Shown here piece by piece: positions 62,851-64,000 of a stretch of DNA of 64,000 nt; position 1 is the first letter of the stretch, and each line of letters begins with the position of its first letter. The DNA is from Methyloversatilis universalis FAM5 (GTDB lineage: Bacteria; Pseudomonadota; Gammaproteobacteria; Burkholderiales; Rhodocyclaceae). Made by a program: the position numbers and the translations under genes. The stretch is taken from assembly GCF_000214035.2 (NCBI RefSeq), contig NZ_AFHG01000028.1:169931-233930 (forward strand), read 5' to 3'. The notes beneath the pieces were generated by a model. It had not been told where the DNA came from, did no database searches, and saw only the letters and a program-made list of their open reading frames with translations.

Positions 62851-63736
62851 CGGTCGCACGCGGTGCGCTGCAGCACACACTGCATCTAGTAGCCGACAGG
62901 CCTGTCACACACTACGGGTGAGGTTTCGCTGCGTCGTTGTGTGCGTCTCCGCAACACCGCGACCGATCTGTCCGAGCTTCCTTCTGCTTCGCACGATTTT
63001 TCGGGCGTGCCCCGCAAAGCCTTTGCCCGAAAGGATTTGCGAGGCACGTGTAAAACCGTGCGTGGAAATTTTCATTCGCGACGAATGATGCGGAGCGCGC
63101 GCGGACGCGAAATAAATCTGGACTTTTGTGTGGTTTGTTGCTTTAACGGCTCATGGTTGTGCAATACTTTCGGCCCATGAATCAGTCCGTTGCGACGTCC
63201 TCTTCAAGCCGCACATCTGCAGCCGGTTTTCACGGCGCCTCGGAAATTCTTTCCCCTGAAAAAACGCTCCCGCATCGCCTGCTGCGCGCTCGCGCATCCG
63301 ACATGGCGACGGTCGATACGCGTTCAGGCATCACCCTTGTCGAATCTCTCGCATCGCCTGCGGCCCTTTCCCGCGCGGCGATGTGTCTGCCTTTCCCGCA
63401 CCCGCACGCTCGACCGACGCTGCATGCGTCCTGTGGTCGACGTGTGTTCCTCAGAGACGGATGTCACGGCGTGGCGCGGGTGAGTCTTCATTAGTTCGGT
63501 TGTGTGTCGTAACCATCCACCGATGGTTCGCGCGTATGGATCCGGCATCCGGGCAGCGAGTGCTGTCCGTGTGCCGTTCGGGTCGTCGACCCGGAGGCGC
63601 GAGTGGCTGCAGGTCAGGCCCTCGCGTCGTGAGGTGTTCCTGACCGGGCGCACGTCGTGCGTCGTCTCGAACAGACCTTCCGCCACCGGAGGGGCTGAGG
63701 TGCTGTCCAATCCTGTTATCCGTGAGGAGAGAAGTC
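62851..63736. other. Long non-coding stretch before the histone H1-like gene
   Basis: Nearly 890 bases. A 12-base palindrome GACAGGCCTGTC (62895-62906) and two hairpins are seen; no open frame has both a ribosome site and family features. It may hold a promoter and a structured leader or small RNA for the H1-like gene. Confidence 0.6.
63006..63048 (+). other. Structured element: long inverted repeat
   Basis: CGTGCCCCGCAAA and TTTGCGAGGCACG pair over 13 positions (one mismatch) around a 17-base loop that itself holds TTT/AAA. A second palindrome, TCATTCG-CGA-CGAATGA (63072-63088), follows closely. No T-run, so not an ordinary terminator. Confidence 0.6.
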
Positions 63737-64000
63737 ATGGCTGAAGCTGAAGCGAAGAAGGGGGCGAAGAAGGCGAGTGCCCCGGCAAAACCGGCCGCGA
63801 AGAAGGCTGCTGCACCGGCGAAGGCTGCTGCGAAGCCGGCCGCGAAGAAGGCTGCTGCACCGGCGAAGGCCGCTGCGAAGCCGGCCGCGAAGAAGGCTGC
63901 TGCACCGGCGAAGGCCGCTGCGAAGCCGGCGGCGAAGAAGGCTGCACCGGCGAAGGCCGCTGCGAAGCCGGCGGCGAAGAAGGCTGCACCGGCGAAGGCT
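63737..64000 (+). CDS. Histone H1-like Lys/Ala/Pro-repeat protein (3' end outside window)
   Basis: At least 88 residues, open at the right edge, from ATG 63737 with GAGGAG upstream. After MAEAEAKKGAKKASAPAKP it is a tandem repeat of the 15-residue unit AAKKAAAPAKAAAKP (three copies), then 14-residue variants lacking one Ala. This is like the C-terminal tail of eukaryotic H1 and bacterial H1-like proteins (for example BpH1 of Bordetella), which bind DNA nonspecifically and compact the nucleoid. The DNA repeat (45 and 42 bases) is nearly perfect, so copy number may vary between strains. Confidence 0.9.
   Translation, partial: MAEAEAKKGAKKASAPAKPAAKKAAAPAKAAAKPAAKKAAAPAKAAAKPAAKKAAAPAKAAAKPAAKKAAPAKAAAKPAAKKAAPAKA

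Noticed and set aside
63153-63494. A 113-codon open frame before the H1-like gene
   Set aside because: No ribosome site, Arg/Ser/His-rich mixed composition, and no similarity that I recognise.
63780-64000. Tandem repeat as a CRISPR array
   Set aside because: The repeats are contiguous, in frame and encode a Lys/Ala/Pro protein; there are no unique spacers.

Overview
The window is high-GC, densely coding bacterial chromosome, most like a betaproteobacterium (order Rhodocyclales or a close relative; a Methyloversatilis-like genome is my guess, not proved). Pointers are the PP0621-pilS-pilR-ampD block, the rplU-rpmA-obgE-proB operon divergent from ispB, two PEP-CTERM exported proteins, a class I PHA synthase, and a lysine/alanine/proline-repeat histone H1-like protein. 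Most genes look vertically inherited. The region around 18.1-21.4 kb is an accessory island with lower GC, an integrase remnant and several toxin-antitoxin-like pairs.

Layout. 0-3.4 kb: end of a TonB-dependent receptor, two overlapping response-regulator genes, a DUF1328 membrane peptide and a NarX-type kinase. 3.4-7.8 kb: proB, obgE, rpmA and rplU divergent from ispB, then tRNA-Pro(CGG) with a terminator. 8.0-13.6 kb: a CapA-like protein, pilSR, a cluster of REP-like palindromes and ampD. 13.6-18.1 kb: nrdAB behind a promoter covered by two NrdR boxes. 18.1-21.4 kb: island with a membrane protein, an unrecognised protein/PIN pair, an integrase remnant, VapBC and an RHH/RelE pair. 21.4-24.2 kb: PEP-CTERM protein, HIT protein and an unrecognised protein. 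24.2-28.5 kb: a GlxA-type regulator divergent from a tightly packed small-molecule operon (MAPEG, CmcJ/NvfI-type oxygenase, HCCA-isomerase-like protein, thioesterase, ABM monooxygenase, cupin). 28.5-36.1 kb: a LysR regulator divergent from dabB-dabA-cysD-cysN. 36.1-42.7 kb: YjfB-like peptide, uvrA2, cupin, PEP-CTERM protein, psd and a RES-Xre toxin-antitoxin pair. 42.7-49 kb: MFS transporter and AraC regulator, eptA, a BNR-repeat protein with a MoaD-like partner, and an alpha/beta hydrolase. 49.1-57.2 kb: complete kdpFABCDE. 57.2-64 kb: phaC, VOC protein, LEA-2 lipoprotein, OmpA-like lipoprotein, a LexA-box-controlled UvrD/Rep-type helicase, a long non-coding stretch, and the 5' part of a histone H1-like gene.

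How the genes work together. The clearest units are the ribosome/GTPase operon, the type IV pilus regulatory pair, class Ia ribonucleotide reductase under NrdR, the potassium-scavenging Kdp system with its own sensor pair, and a candidate inorganic-carbon uptake plus sulfate-activation operon (DabBA with CysDN). The most unusual candidates for new biology are the DabBA-CysDN operon, the glutathione-flavoured oxygenase/isomerase operon at 25.3-28.5 kb, and the small protein/PIN pair in the island.
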